Part shown: positions 53,520 to 62,798 of the stretch, in pieces | Layout: each line of letters opens with the position of its first letter | Position numbering within the stretch: the stretch's first letter is position 1 | NCBI GenBank assembly: GCA_021772985.1 | Contig: JAJFKX010000019.1 | Span: forward strand, 186,001 to 250,000 | Direction: 5' to 3' | DNA length: 64,000 nucleotides | Source of the DNA: Gammaproteobacteria bacterium | GTDB taxonomy: Bacteria; Pseudomonadota; Gammaproteobacteria; Xanthomonadales; Wenzhouxiangellaceae | Program-made: the position numbers and the translations under genes | Notes under the pieces: model-generated | Database searches by the model: none | Told to the model about the DNA's origin: nothing | What the model saw: the letters and a program-made list of their open reading frames with translations, nothing else

Positions 53520-54683
53520 TTGTCAATTAATCACTGTTACAACGTCGAAGACTTTCGTCGCATTGCCCGGCGCCGTTTACCTGCACCAATTTTTCACTAC
53601 CTCGACGGCGGCTCGGATAATGAATGGTCACTTAAAAACAACCAGGCCGCTTTTCAGAAATATCAACTGATTCCAGAATATTTACGGGATATATCGGAAG
53701 TTAGTCTTGCAACAACGGTATTGGGTAGCAAACTTGCCGCCCCATTGATTCTATCTCCAACCGGCATGTCACGCCTGTTTCATCATGACAAAGAATTTGC
53801 TGTGGCCAAAGCCAGTGAATCTGCTGGTTTGATGTACAGCCTGTCCACCCTGGGCACCAGCAGTATCGAAGCTGTGGCTGCAGTTAAGCCAGGACCAAAA
53901 ATGTTTCAGGTTTATATTCATAAAGACCGTGGCCTGACCAAAGAATTTGTCATCCGCGCCAAGGCTGCCGGTTACGATGCCTTGTGCCTGACTGTAGATT
54001 CTGTAGTTGCTGGTAACCGTGAGCGCGACAAACGCACAGGGTTTGAAATGCCGCCACGCTTAACACTAAAAAGTCTGGCCAGTTTTGCCTTGCACCCACA
54101 TTGGACTTTCAACTTGTGGCGCAATCCGGATTTCCGGCTGGCCAATGTGGCGCATCGCCAGGATGCTCTGGCTACCGGCCCGATGAGTGTCATCGAATAT
54201 GTCAATAGCCAATATGATCGAACCGTTACTTGGGAACAGGCTGGCTGGCTGATTAAACAATGGGGCGGACCATTTGCCATTAAAGGTCTGCAATCACCCA
54301 ATGATGCCCGCCTGGCCGTAGCCGCTGGCGCCAGCGCTATCATGTTATCCAATCATGGCGGGCGACAACTCGATTGCACACCAGCACCTGTCGATTGTAT
54401 CCAACCTGTTCGTGATGCTGTGGGGAATGATATTGAATTGATCGTCGATGGTGGTGTTCGGCGCGGCACCGATGCTCTGAAAGCGCTGGCGCTGGGTGCA
54501 GATGCGGTGTCTTTCGGGCGGCCTTATTTATATGCTTTAGCCGCCGGTGGCCAACAAGGTGTTAACCGTCTGCTGGATTTGTTTAGGGCAGAATTGGAAC
54601 GCGGTTTGGCATTACTTGGCTGTACTTCAATAGATGATCTTTGCGAACGCCATATTCAAAGACATAACCATCGCCTGCCTTAG
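53520..54683 (+). CDS. FMN-dependent 2-hydroxyacid dehydrogenase (LldD type)
   Basis: This 387-residue flavoprotein belongs to the L-lactate dehydrogenase/glycolate oxidase family, oxidising 2-hydroxyacids with FMN. Family signatures are ARRRLPAPIFHYLDGGSDNE at the start, APLILSPTGMSRLFHHD, GYDALCLTVDSVVAGNRERD, and the active-site SNHGGRQLD with the catalytic His and Arg, then VDGGVRRGTDALKAL. There is no ATG; the TTG at 53520 has AGG seven bases upstream and gives the family start. Substrate (lactate, mandelate or another) is not determined. Confidence 0.88.
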   Translation: MSINHCYNVEDFRRIARRRLPAPIFHYLDGGSDNEWSLKNNQAAFQKYQLIPEYLRDISEVSLATTVLGSKLAAPLILSPTGMSRLFHHDKEFAVAKASESAGLMYSLSTLGTSSIEAVAAVKPGPKMFQVYIHKDRGLTKEFVIRAKAAGYDALCLTVDSVVAGNRERDKRTGFEMPPRLTLKSLASFALHPHWTFNLWRNPDFRLANVAHRQDALATGPMSVIEYVNSQYDRTVTWEQAGWLIKQWGGPFAIKGLQSPNDARLAVAAGASAIMLSNHGGRQLDCTPAPVDCIQPVRDAVGNDIELIVDGGVRRGTDALKALALGADAVSFGRPYLYALAAGGQQGVNRLLDLFRAELERGLALLGCTSIDDLCERHIQRHNHRLP

Positions 54684-54863
54684 TCAGACAATCTATCTCA
54701 AAATGTACATAGATTAATGACAAAACAAGACCCCAATCAACAATAGGCTTCAAGATGTCTAATTATTTCAGCCTGCATTTGGGTTTTCCAGGAATTTTAT
54801 GGTTTCAATTTAGGAATTTGTCACTGCCATGAAACAAAACCATACTGACGAATTACTGTTGAT

Positions 54864-54892
54864 CAAAGCAAAGGCCAACTCTTAGTTGACCT
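54864..54892 (-). terminator. Terminator-like hairpin after the 54944 gene
   Basis: AGGCCAACT (54872-54880), CTT and AGTTGACCT (54884-54892) make a nine-base stem with one mismatch. On the minus strand it is followed by TTGCTTTGATC, a broken T-run, and lies 52 bases past the stop of the next gene. Confidence 0.4.
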
Positions 54893-54943
54893 GCTTGTGT
54901 TATCGCTGGCCTGGTTCAGGTCTGCACGGCCAGATTGACATCT

Positions 54944-55894
54944 CTAATGCTGGTCAGATACCGCCGTTCTAAGCTTAGCATTAGCCGCCAGTATTTCACT
55001 GACCTCTAAAATGTTTTGCAGATCGTTAAGTGGCGTATCGGTATCAAGTGCCGGTGGATCAATCACTACATATCTATCAGCATTGATATTTATATCTGTG
55101 TAGTGGACTTCAAATAATGCGCCATCAATCGGCGGGTAGCTGGGATCAGCCTCGGTATAGTACGAACCAACTCCTGAAAATATATAGTCAGTGAAATAGC
55201 TCATCGACACATTTTCTATGATCAAACCCGGACAATTCATCGCTTGAATGGCCATATCCTCTGCGCTGGCAGCATCCCAGCCGCAAGCAATATGAGGCGG
55301 GGTGGTTGAGTTCTCAACCGACAGTGTCACGCAATGGGTAACAGCCAGCATAGAACTAAGTCCCTGTGGATTGGTCGTCGGGACATTCTGAAAATTAAAA
55401 TATACCGGCGTTGACCAGGCCCAGATTGATATAGCGGCAAATATAGCAGCGGTTGCCGGATCATTGATTACAACCTCATTCCATTGCCCACTCGGGTCAA
55501 CAGTTGCCCCGGTGCTCTGGTCATAAAAAACGCCGCCTGCTTCCAGCTGATCCAGTATAGCTTCATCACCTTGACTCACTCCCAGCGGAAAGCTCCAGGA
55601 TGGCATATCAAAGCCTAAGCCTGAATTGACCAGGTGTTTCCAAACCATTGCATGTTGATAATAATCATATTCCGATTCATCCGTTGGAATAAAATCCGTA
55701 TAGGCATCGTGATCGTAGCCAGTACAATACTCGGTCATCGAAGAAGGTGGTTTTACTGCAGGTCCGATATGTGGGGTATCTCTTGCAGTGGCCGCGTTAC
55801 ACAGGACAAATATTAATACAGCCATCAGACCTGCTTTGATATTTTTCAACTCATTAAATTTCATAATCCATATCCATTTAGTTTCCTTTAACAT
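54944..55894 (-). CDS. Exported protein of unknown function
   Basis: This 316-residue exported protein has a signal-like helix (AGLMAVLIFVLCNAATA) 20 residues from the ATG at 55894, which has GGAG eight bases upstream. A later ATG at 55864 would give a more standard signal peptide but a weaker ribosome-binding site. The mature part contains many aromatic and acidic residues (EYCTGYDHDAYTDFIPTDES), SIWAWSTPVYFNF and cysteines at ACGWDAASAEDM and NCPGLIIEN. I do not recognise it. Nothing around it suggests a role. Confidence 0.6.
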   Translation of the reverse strand: MLKETKWIWIMKFNELKNIKAGLMAVLIFVLCNAATARDTPHIGPAVKPPSSMTEYCTGYDHDAYTDFIPTDESEYDYYQHAMVWKHLVNSGLGFDMPSWSFPLGVSQGDEAILDQLEAGGVFYDQSTGATVDPSGQWNEVVINDPATAAIFAAISIWAWSTPVYFNFQNVPTTNPQGLSSMLAVTHCVTLSVENSTTPPHIACGWDAASAEDMAIQAMNCPGLIIENVSMSYFTDYIFSGVGSYYTEADPSYPPIDGALFEVHYTDININADRYVVIDPPALDTDTPLNDLQNILEVSEILAANAKLRTAVSDQH

Positions 55895-56231
55895 GATTTG
55901 CTCTCCATTCAGTTAATCAGCCCACCGTATACACGGGTGCAGGAAGCATCAAAACACAAGCGTTATAATTTGCAGTGACGAAAACCGGATATTTGTGTGA
56001 CGATTTAATGCAATGACGAACAGCAATGCCAAGCCAAGGCAGGCTAGCGATAGGAATGTCAACCCAGGATCAAGGAATGTAACCGATAAATCCAAAAAAT
56101 ATACTTATAAAACAACTAATTACATTTAGTCACAAATTTGTCCTTGTTTCGTCATCACTGGAACCCTTGACCACAAGGCAGTGACTGGTCAAATTTTACA
56201 GCTATGCATAACACGGATTAGGATTTAAGCG
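55895..56231. other. Divergent upstream region between two exported-protein genes
   Basis: These 337 bases hold the upstream regions of the 54944 and 56232 genes. No palindrome of note, no gene and no known RNA was found. Confidence 0.4.
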
Positions 56232-56726
56232 ATGCGCCTATTGACCATAATATTTTTTTTGGCGGTGGTAAATATACATTCAGTCTGCATGGCTGATGAA
56301 ATATTTCCTAACTGCATGCGTAATGATGTTAACGAAGATGATATGGTTACGTTTGCTGATTCAATCATAATTTCGGATTACATTAACGGGCGACTACTCA
56401 GTTGTGATCAAATCCTGCATGCCGACGTAAATCGGGACAGGCTGATCAGCAATGCGGATTTTATGCAATTACGTAGCGAATTGATTAGCCCTGGTATCGA
56501 TGACTATTACACCTGGGGTGACATTGATGGCGATGGTCGATTTACCGCAACCGACTTGGGCATATTGCGGGATTATGTGACTGGCATTAAACCAACCTTG
56601 CCTGTACTCGGTTACGACACCGGAGACATCAGTGGTGATGGAACGGTTAACCTGCTGGACCTGGATGTTTTTGAAACGTGTGTTGACGATCTGCTGGTCT
56701 CACCCTTCAATGCATCACCGTACTGA
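56232..56726 (+). CDS. Small exported protein with dockerin-like calcium-binding repeats
   Basis: This 164-residue exported protein has a signal peptide (MRLLTIIFFLAVVNIHSVCMA). The mature part has four EF-hand-like calcium loops of the dockerin type: DVNEDDMVTFADSIIISDYI, ADVNRDRLISNADFMQL, GDIDGDGRFTATDLGILRDY and GDISGDGTVNLLDLDVFE. Dockerins bind cohesins, but no cohesin gene is in view, and such repeats also occur alone in secreted proteins. AGGA lies eight bases before the ATG. Its end overlaps the convergent regulator gene by 12 bases. Confidence 0.75.
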   Translation: MRLLTIIFFLAVVNIHSVCMADEIFPNCMRNDVNEDDMVTFADSIIISDYINGRLLSCDQILHADVNRDRLISNADFMQLRSELISPGIDDYYTWGDIDGDGRFTATDLGILRDYVTGIKPTLPVLGYDTGDISGDGTVNLLDLDVFETCVDDLLVSPFNASPY

Positions 56727-58829
56727 TCTATGGCTATCACCAGTTAACAAGACGATGTCGGAATCCCCCACTGCCGTGCGCGAAAATACCAGGGTTTTCA
56801 GATCCCGTGAAACATCAAAATCAATAATCGTATCTTGGCTCAATTTGATAATATTGACTGGATCACTGTCTTCTTGTAGTGAGATTCTCAGAATGCTGGA
56901 GATATCATGTGGATCGACAAAATAAAAATGCTCCTCTGAAGCCGATATCACCCAATCGCGATTAAAATTCTGCATCCCCAGCCAGTTACCCACTGGTTTT
57001 TCCACTCCGCTATCAGAATCAAGCTGCCATAAACCGGGTTGATGCAACTTGGACAAATAGATTGTATTTCCCTGCTCAGCAGGTTTGCTTTGATAACCAC
57101 CGTCTTTAACCACTGCCTCAACCTGCCCGGTGGCAGTTGAAAAAATGAACAACTGCCATTCAGCGCCAGTCTTGCGGGAAAAATAAATATGTTCATTATC
57201 AGTAGCCCATACCGGCTTTGCCACAGCTTCGATATCCTCTGGCCCGAACGATACCTGCTGATTGATCACATCCACCCATAACAATCGACTGTTGCCTGCC
57301 GCAACTAATCGCTTACCATCAGGTGACCAGTTCAACGCGGTAATATTATGACTATCATTAAACCGGGTAAGCTGGTGCTGACTGCCATCCCTGTTTCGAA
57401 GCCATATTTGTGGCGATCCCGAGCGCTCAGAGATAAAAGCAACCGAATTATCTTGTGGGTTCAATCGTGCAAGTAGATTGGAATGACTGGAGACGATAAA
57501 TGGTTCGATGGATTCAACAACAGGTGTGTCGGTACCGAATTCCCCCACTGCCCGCCAGATTTCACGGCGGTGAAATGATCCTACTGAAGCCACCAGCTTC
57601 CCGCCCCCCGCTGCAGGGTGAAATAAAGGCATCATTTCTGAAGTCAGCTCAACACCAGTTCCGGTTTCTATATCCACCGTTTGCAGTTGCTTATTCTGGT
57701 TAGCCACCACTAGGCGCCTGGAGTCAGGCAACCAGGCCAATGCTCGCAGCAATACCGGCAAAGTGGTAATTCGTGCACTTTCCCCGGAATTCACCGCATA
57801 CAACCAAAGCTCAGTCTGGTCCCTATATACAGCATTACGCAGAAAGGCCAGCCAATTTCCATCTGGTGACAATTGCATCCGATAATCACCTTTGCCACTG
57901 TTCGGAGGGCTGGTTATTCGGTTCAGGTTTTTTGTCAACAGGTGATAACTGAATATCACGAATGGGTCATTTACAGTGGCGGCATCGGAATAGTACAGAA
58001 GTTCGGAGCCGCCCCAGACCACGTTCCCGCTGCCAACACCGATATTGCAGTTCAACACCGGCTTGTCGACTTTCGGATTGGCAAGATCATTTACATCGGC
58101 AATATAGATCTGACAATAATCCATCGCGATGCTCTGATAAGCCAACTTCGAACCATCTGGTGACCAGGCTGGCAACCAGGCATTCTGGAGACCTCGCGTT
58201 ACCTGGAATATCTCATTGGTAGCGAGTTTTTTTATCATGACTTGCCATGTCGCGCTTTCCGACTCACGGTGGGCAAATGCCAGCATCGCACCGTCCGGAG
58301 ACAATGCCGGGTCGATTTCATCACCAACCAGTGATGTCACCGGAACCAGCTTCATCAGTGGAGATTGTAAATCAGTGCCGGAGTCCGGTGACCAATGCTT
58401 GTTAAACACAAGCACCACGATCATCAGTGAAGCAAGTGCTCCGGCTAGCCAGGCAAGCGGGCGTGAATTTTGTACAGGCCTATTTTTAGTTTGAACCGGT
58501 GCAATCAGCCGATAACCTTTCCGAGGCAAGGTGATAATATAGATAGGCTTTTGCGGGTCATCGCCCAATATCGCCCTGAGCCTGACTATCGCTCTGGTAA
58601 CAGCATTATCGGAGACCACCGTTCGCCAGACATGATCCATCAGTTCCTGTTTACTGATTACCCGATCAGCGTTTTCGATAAGGTAAATCAACAAATCAAC
58701 GGTTTTGGGCTCGAGGCTTAGTTCATCATCCCCTTTTGTAATCGTCAGTTTGCCAACATCAAATAACCAGTCACCTACCTGGATTATCCTGGTGTCACCA
58801 TCCGTTTTTCTCAACCTGTTAAAACCCAT
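56715..58829 (-). CDS. Second ToxR/CadC-type regulator with TolB-like propeller
   Basis: This 704-residue protein has the same order as the gene at 26084: an OmpR-type winged helix (LEPKTVDLLIYLIENADRVI, then ELMDHVWRT, AVTRAIVRLRAILG and TLPRKGYRLIAPV), a membrane helix near residues 125-143 (LAWLAGALASLMIVVLVF), and PD40/TolB-like blades (DPALSPDGAMLAFAHRE, PAWSPDGSKLAYQS, MQLSPDGNWLAFLRN). It is a paralogue, not a copy. No target operon is adjacent on the opposite strand; the palindromic region at 58873-58917 lies directly upstream and could be its own operator. Confidence 0.85.
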   Translation of the reverse strand: MGFNRLRKTDGDTRIIQVGDWLFDVGKLTITKGDDELSLEPKTVDLLIYLIENADRVISKQELMDHVWRTVVSDNAVTRAIVRLRAILGDDPQKPIYIITLPRKGYRLIAPVQTKNRPVQNSRPLAWLAGALASLMIVVLVFNKHWSPDSGTDLQSPLMKLVPVTSLVGDEIDPALSPDGAMLAFAHRESESATWQVMIKKLATNEIFQVTRGLQNAWLPAWSPDGSKLAYQSIAMDYCQIYIADVNDLANPKVDKPVLNCNIGVGSGNVVWGGSELLYYSDAATVNDPFVIFSYHLLTKNLNRITSPPNSGKGDYRMQLSPDGNWLAFLRNAVYRDQTELWLYAVNSGESARITTLPVLLRALAWLPDSRRLVVANQNKQLQTVDIETGTGVELTSEMMPLFHPAAGGGKLVASVGSFHRREIWRAVGEFGTDTPVVESIEPFIVSSHSNLLARLNPQDNSVAFISERSGSPQIWLRNRDGSQHQLTRFNDSHNITALNWSPDGKRLVAAGNSRLLWVDVINQQVSFGPEDIEAVAKPVWATDNEHIYFSRKTGAEWQLFIFSTATGQVEAVVKDGGYQSKPAEQGNTIYLSKLHQPGLWQLDSDSGVEKPVGNWLGMQNFNRDWVISASEEHFYFVDPHDISSILRISLQEDSDPVNIIKLSQDTIIDFDVSRDLKTLVFSRTAVGDSDIVLLTGDSHRSVR

Positions 58830-59330
58830 TGGGATGTACTGATTCCACTGATCAAATCACTTCAGACAATATCTTACAGAAAACACATCAGTGTAAAATA
58901 ACGTATATCGTTGTAAGTGACCAACATCTGATCACCCTGACTGAATCACAATCAACAATCCCTGCACCTTTACACCACTCATCATGATCACATTGCAGAA
59001 TACGGCCTTGAGCACGATAAGAAAATAACAAAATTTATCAGCAAACCTCTGCCATGACACAACCACATAATTAGGGCATTAAAAGGCAACCCTATCAGGT
59101 GGGTTTTGAATACTATCTGAATAACTTATTAAGGTGGGAATGACCGTCAAAGCCGATACCACGTATCGCTCGATCCTTAACTGGTTACCGATAGTCAGTT
59201 CCATTGCTGCCTGTATATAAGGTCATTGGCGAATACATTAGACGTTATGGACGTTTAGTCGCTTGTGGATGGTTTGTTGGTCTAGACTAAAACCACCTCT
59301 ATGGAGGCTAGTGTTTCAATCGGCTGTTAA
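58830..59330. other. Upstream region of the second regulator with nested palindromes
   Basis: The 501 bases contain a cluster of palindromes at 58873-58917: CTTACA ... TGTAAG as the outer pair, with ACAC/GTGT and AACG/CGTT inside. This lies 44-88 bases upstream of the regulator start. A 26-codon frame from an ATG at 59139 with AAGGTGG close before it is too short to call. Near 59290-59305 a short stem CCTC/GAGG followed by TTTT on the minus strand may terminate the RidA gene. Nothing else was identified. Confidence 0.4.
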
Positions 59331-59789
59331 CTAACCGTAATCACTCAGGCTTAGCTCGACAACCATATCTAACTGTATGCTCGCTCCATAAGGCAACTGT
59401 GCTGCTCCAGTGGCTGTACGAGCATGTCTGCCGGATTCACCATAGAGTGCAATTAACAGCTCGGATGCACCATCAATAACCTGTGGGTGGGCCTTGAAAG
59501 ATTCAGCTGAGTTTACAAATCCCTGTACTTTCAAAATTGAAGTTATCTTATCAAGATTACCGATATCAGCTTTGGTGATAGCCAACAGATCCAGCATGGC
59601 ATCCCTGGCAGCCAGTTTTGCCTGTTCCTGATTTACCTCGGCACTCACCTTTCCGCGTTGCTCACTAACCCTGGCCGAGACAAACAGCAGGTTTCCACTG
59701 CGCTTGGTCCCCAGATAATTCGCCACAGGTGGTTTGGGCGATGGCAAAACAAGGCCCATGTCAGTTAACAGTGCTTCAATTCGATTCAT
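59331..59789 (-). CDS. RidA/YjgF family protein
   Basis: This 152-residue protein matches the Rid family: PPVANYLGTKRSGNLLFVSA at the start of the core, then SILKVQGFVNSAESFKAHPQ and GRHARTATGAAQLPYGASIQ with the Arg typical for deaminase activity, and LDMVVELSL. Rid proteins hydrolyse reactive enamine and imine intermediates such as those from serine and threonine dehydratases. This longer variant belongs to the YjgF-like group without a known partner here. It is divergent from the phosphoesterase gene. Confidence 0.88.
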   Translation of the reverse strand: MNRIEALLTDMGLVLPSPKPPVANYLGTKRSGNLLFVSARVSEQRGKVSAEVNQEQAKLAARDAMLDLLAITKADIGNLDKITSILKVQGFVNSAESFKAHPQVIDGASELLIALYGESGRHARTATGAAQLPYGASIQLDMVVELSLSDYG

Positions 59790-59909
59790 TGTTTCAGCCT
59801 CTATTTGGACATTCCAACAATTCTATGACTTCAATCTGGGAGATTACCACCAACGATGACAGTTCATAATATATAACAACGTTTTCCATACAACGGGAGC
59901 ATAAGGGAA

Positions 59910-61415
59910 ATGACCGGGCAAAATGACAACCTGCAAGAGCTAAAAATCTTGGAGCAATTCGATACGATTGTTTACGTGATGTTCGAAAACCGGGCCTTAG
60001 ATAACCTGTTGGGTTGGTTGTATGAAGGCCAGACACCGAACAACATGTACCCACCATATCCTGAAGGACCACAGTATGATGGCTTACGCCAAGGTAAGTA
60101 CTCGCTACCGTTAAAACCACATATCTGGAGCAACGTAGAGTACTACCCGATAATAAAAGGTACGGGTAAAGATGGCTTCACCACCCCCAACCTGGACCCT
60201 AATGAAGCCTATAAACATGTACTCAATCAATGCTTCGGCAGTGCCACCCATACAGTGGAAACACCACCGCCAGATGGCACACTTGCCGCCATGCAGGGCT
60301 TTTTGCAGGACTTTGATTCTGACCTGGACACCTGGGATGAGACATTACAGATCACTGAGACCTATACGACAAAGGAATTGACCATTATCAATTCACTGGC
60401 TAAACAGTACTCGGTCAGTGATCGCTGGTATTGTTCGATGCCCACCCAGACCAATCCTAACAGGGCCTTTTCGCTATGTGGCACGTCGCTGGGCCGGCTG
60501 AAAAATGCCGGACCTTTTGAAATCGGAATCGAGCAGTTCAAGACCCCGACCATCTGGAATGCACTGGCACCCAGTAAAATAGACATGGGCATTTATTACC
60601 ATGAGATTTGGCACGATCAACAGTGTTTTACCCAATACACTTTCCCCAATCTAAACCAGCTGCCTGCTTCACAATTGCACATCACCCCAATTGACGATAA
60701 GAATAATGGTTTTTACGCTCGCGCCAAAGCCGGCACACTGCCTGCTTTCAGCTATATTGAGCCCAAATGGGGTGGCGGCATCAGTTACGAGTTAAGCAAA
60801 CAGGGCAACGATTACCATCCACCGACCAATGTTCTCCCCGGTGAGAAACTGCTATACGATATTTATACAGCTTTACGCTCCAATAAAGAAAAATGGAAAA
60901 GCACCCTGCTGATCGTGACCTTTGACGAACACGGCGGCACCTACGATCACCATGCTCCTGCCTGGGGTGCGTTAAACCCCGGGGATATCGACAGTTTGAA
61001 ATCGCCTTTCGATTTTCACCTGTACGGCGTGCGTGTGCCGACTTTATTGATTTCACCGTATACCCCACCCGGCACTGTATTTCGTCAACCACTTAATTCA
61101 AAGTATCCTTTCGATCACACCTCGATACTGGCCACTCTGCTACGTTGGCAGGGACTCGACCCAGCTAAGGCCGGCCTATGGAACCGGGTAACTGCAGCAC
61201 CCACTTTTGAAGGTGTGTTCAGTTCCAAGATTGTGAACGACGGTGGTTTGCCATTGAAATCACCTCCTCCTGCTGAGGAATTTGATACCGAGGCCAACTA
61301 CATTCTTGAAGGTATTCCGGCTGCGTATGCCAAGCACATTGCCATGCGGGCGACGAGTTTGGCAAGCCTGAAGCAAATGGCGAAAAGCTACCGGGAAACT
61401 TTCGGTATAGATTGA
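59910..61415 (+). CDS. PF04185-type phosphoesterase (phospholipase C / acid phosphatase fold)
   Basis: This 501-residue protein belongs to the alkaline-phosphatase superfamily group that includes phospholipase C and AcpA. The first motif, usually ENHSFDNL, reads here VMFENRALDNLLGWLYEG, with Arg where His is common. Other conserved segments are YSVSDRWYCSMPTQTNPNRA, TLLIVTFDEHGGTYDHHAP and YPFDHTSILATLLRWQG. There is no signal peptide, unlike most secreted relatives. AAGGG lies close before the ATG. It ends at a strong palindromic terminator. The substrate is unknown; the missing signal may mean a cytoplasmic or specially exported enzyme. Confidence 0.82.
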   Translation: MTGQNDNLQELKILEQFDTIVYVMFENRALDNLLGWLYEGQTPNNMYPPYPEGPQYDGLRQGKYSLPLKPHIWSNVEYYPIIKGTGKDGFTTPNLDPNEAYKHVLNQCFGSATHTVETPPPDGTLAAMQGFLQDFDSDLDTWDETLQITETYTTKELTIINSLAKQYSVSDRWYCSMPTQTNPNRAFSLCGTSLGRLKNAGPFEIGIEQFKTPTIWNALAPSKIDMGIYYHEIWHDQQCFTQYTFPNLNQLPASQLHITPIDDKNNGFYARAKAGTLPAFSYIEPKWGGGISYELSKQGNDYHPPTNVLPGEKLLYDIYTALRSNKEKWKSTLLIVTFDEHGGTYDHHAPAWGALNPGDIDSLKSPFDFHLYGVRVPTLLISPYTPPGTVFRQPLNSKYPFDHTSILATLLRWQGLDPAKAGLWNRVTAAPTFEGVFSSKIVNDGGLPLKSPPPAEEFDTEANYILEGIPAAYAKHIAMRATSLASLKQMAKSYRETFGID

Positions 61416-61471
61416 TGCTGTAACGTAACTGTGCTGTTTATCAGTTATTGTTCAAAATATTAGCATTGGAT

Positions 61472-61497
61472 AAAACCCGCCTGATCAGGCGGGTTTT
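61472..61497. terminator. Bidirectional palindromic terminator
   Basis: AAAACCCGCCTGA and TCAGGCGGGTTTT form a perfect 26-base palindrome between the convergent phosphoesterase and PQQ-like genes. T-runs lie on both strands' downstream sides, so it should terminate both. Confidence 0.9.
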
Positions 61498-61520
61498 GCA
61501 TAATATTTACATTACTTTAA

Positions 61521-62471
61521 TCAAGGTGGAAATGGCCCGTTATAGCGGGTATCCCGTAACGGCCGCTCCCACAATTTATCTCCACTGGTCAGTTCCACTG
61601 CTATCATCCTTAAAGGATGCGAAACCAAAACACCACCTTCCCGAGCTACAAACGGTTCGGCAACATAGACCATAATGGCATCATCCAGCACCACAAAATC
61701 ACTGCGTGAAGTACGCGCCGGCAGACTGCCCAGGATGGTGCCGTCGGTAGTATGGACGCCCCATTGATAAACGTTTAATGGGTCCGTGTTGGTGCGCTCG
61801 CTGACGAGTATATGATTACGATCTGCTGAAACAAACTGCCGACTGTTGCCTAGCGCCAGTCGCTCAGCGGGCAATACATTGATTATTCGGGGTTGCACAG
61901 GCGGCAATTCATTCAAACCGGCAGTGGCCACAATACCAGCCTGCAGATCAACTCTCAGTGCTCCACTTTGTTGTGTCAGAGAGGGTTGTTCATTTTCCAG
62001 AAAAGCCCCCTGAACCAGACGCTGTTCACTTTGCCAACTGACAAATTCATCACTGACACTGTTAACCGCAAAACGGGCACCCAAGCCATCATCAACTGCA
62101 GCAACTACGCCCTCCGGCAAATCAATAAACCGGGATGCAATGGCAACACCACTGGCAGTATCCAGCAAAACCATATTTAATTCATTTTCACGTTCAGCCG
62201 CATCACCCTGTGCCAGCAGTCTGCCCTGCTCTAATAATACCGGGCGCTGAGCATTAGCAGAATGCCAACGCTGGCTACCGTCCAGTGCATTAATGGCTTC
62301 TATACCACCTTCAGGATGCATCGAATAAAGGGTCGCCTGGGTGTTGTCAGCCAGCAAACCAGACCTTAATTCAACGGGTTGTGCATACGCGCCGGCTGCA
62401 TAGATACCGGTTAACAGTATGCAACTCAAAAAAGTCCGAAGGCAAAATAACTGATCTTTCATCATATGCAT
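61521..62471 (-). CDS. Exported PQQ-like beta-propeller protein
   Basis: This 316-residue exported protein has a signal peptide (LRTFLSCILLTGIYAAGAYA). The mature part reads as PQQ-type propeller blades: LYSMHPEGGIEAINALDGSQ with RWHSA, then NMVLLDTASGVAIASRFI, and at the end MIAVELTSGDKLWERPLRD. PQQ-like repeats form propellers in dehydrogenases and BamB-like scaffold proteins; no cofactor-binding residues are certain here. It ends RYNGPFPP. AGGA stands nine bases before the ATG at 62471. Confidence 0.75.
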   Translation of the reverse strand: MHMMKDQLFCLRTFLSCILLTGIYAAGAYAQPVELRSGLLADNTQATLYSMHPEGGIEAINALDGSQRWHSANAQRPVLLEQGRLLAQGDAAERENELNMVLLDTASGVAIASRFIDLPEGVVAAVDDGLGARFAVNSVSDEFVSWQSEQRLVQGAFLENEQPSLTQQSGALRVDLQAGIVATAGLNELPPVQPRIINVLPAERLALGNSRQFVSADRNHILVSERTNTDPLNVYQWGVHTTDGTILGSLPARTSRSDFVVLDDAIMVYVAEPFVAREGGVLVSHPLRMIAVELTSGDKLWERPLRDTRYNGPFPP

Positions 62472-62798
62472 TGGTTTGTTTCCTGAAATATATTCACAGC
62501 CGTTAGACGTTAACGCCGGCCAATTATGGTTGAGGCGATAATTCGATGCAAATCATAGCTGGTTATGCCGCATTAATTCATAGTTGAAACGGTGATTGCT
62601 GCTTGCAATAAACAGCATTCCTGCAACAAATGTGTTCCCTCTCGATTTTTACGAATAGGATATTTATCGAGAATATTGTAAGATTCGCTGGGTTCAGGAA
62701 TCCTGACCTGTTCTGTATAGGGACGATGGATTAGGTCAATAATCCAGGCAGCCAATACATTTGGCTGTATGTATATCCTCAAATTTTGGTGACTATCG
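62472..62798. other. Divergent upstream region between PQQ-like and BNR-repeat genes
   Basis: These 327 bases contain a seven-base hairpin TCTCGAT (62640-62646) with ATCGAGA (62666-62672) around an AT-rich loop. A 69-codon frame on the minus strand (62573-62782) lacks any recognisable family and is treated as chance. No other structure was seen. Confidence 0.4.

Noticed and set aside
59139-59219. 26-codon frame with AAGGTGG just before its ATG
   Set aside because: Spacing to the ATG is too short and there is no homology; too little to call a gene.
62573-62782. 69-codon frame on the minus strand before the BNR gene
   Set aside because: No ribosome-binding site or family; it lies in a divergent promoter region.
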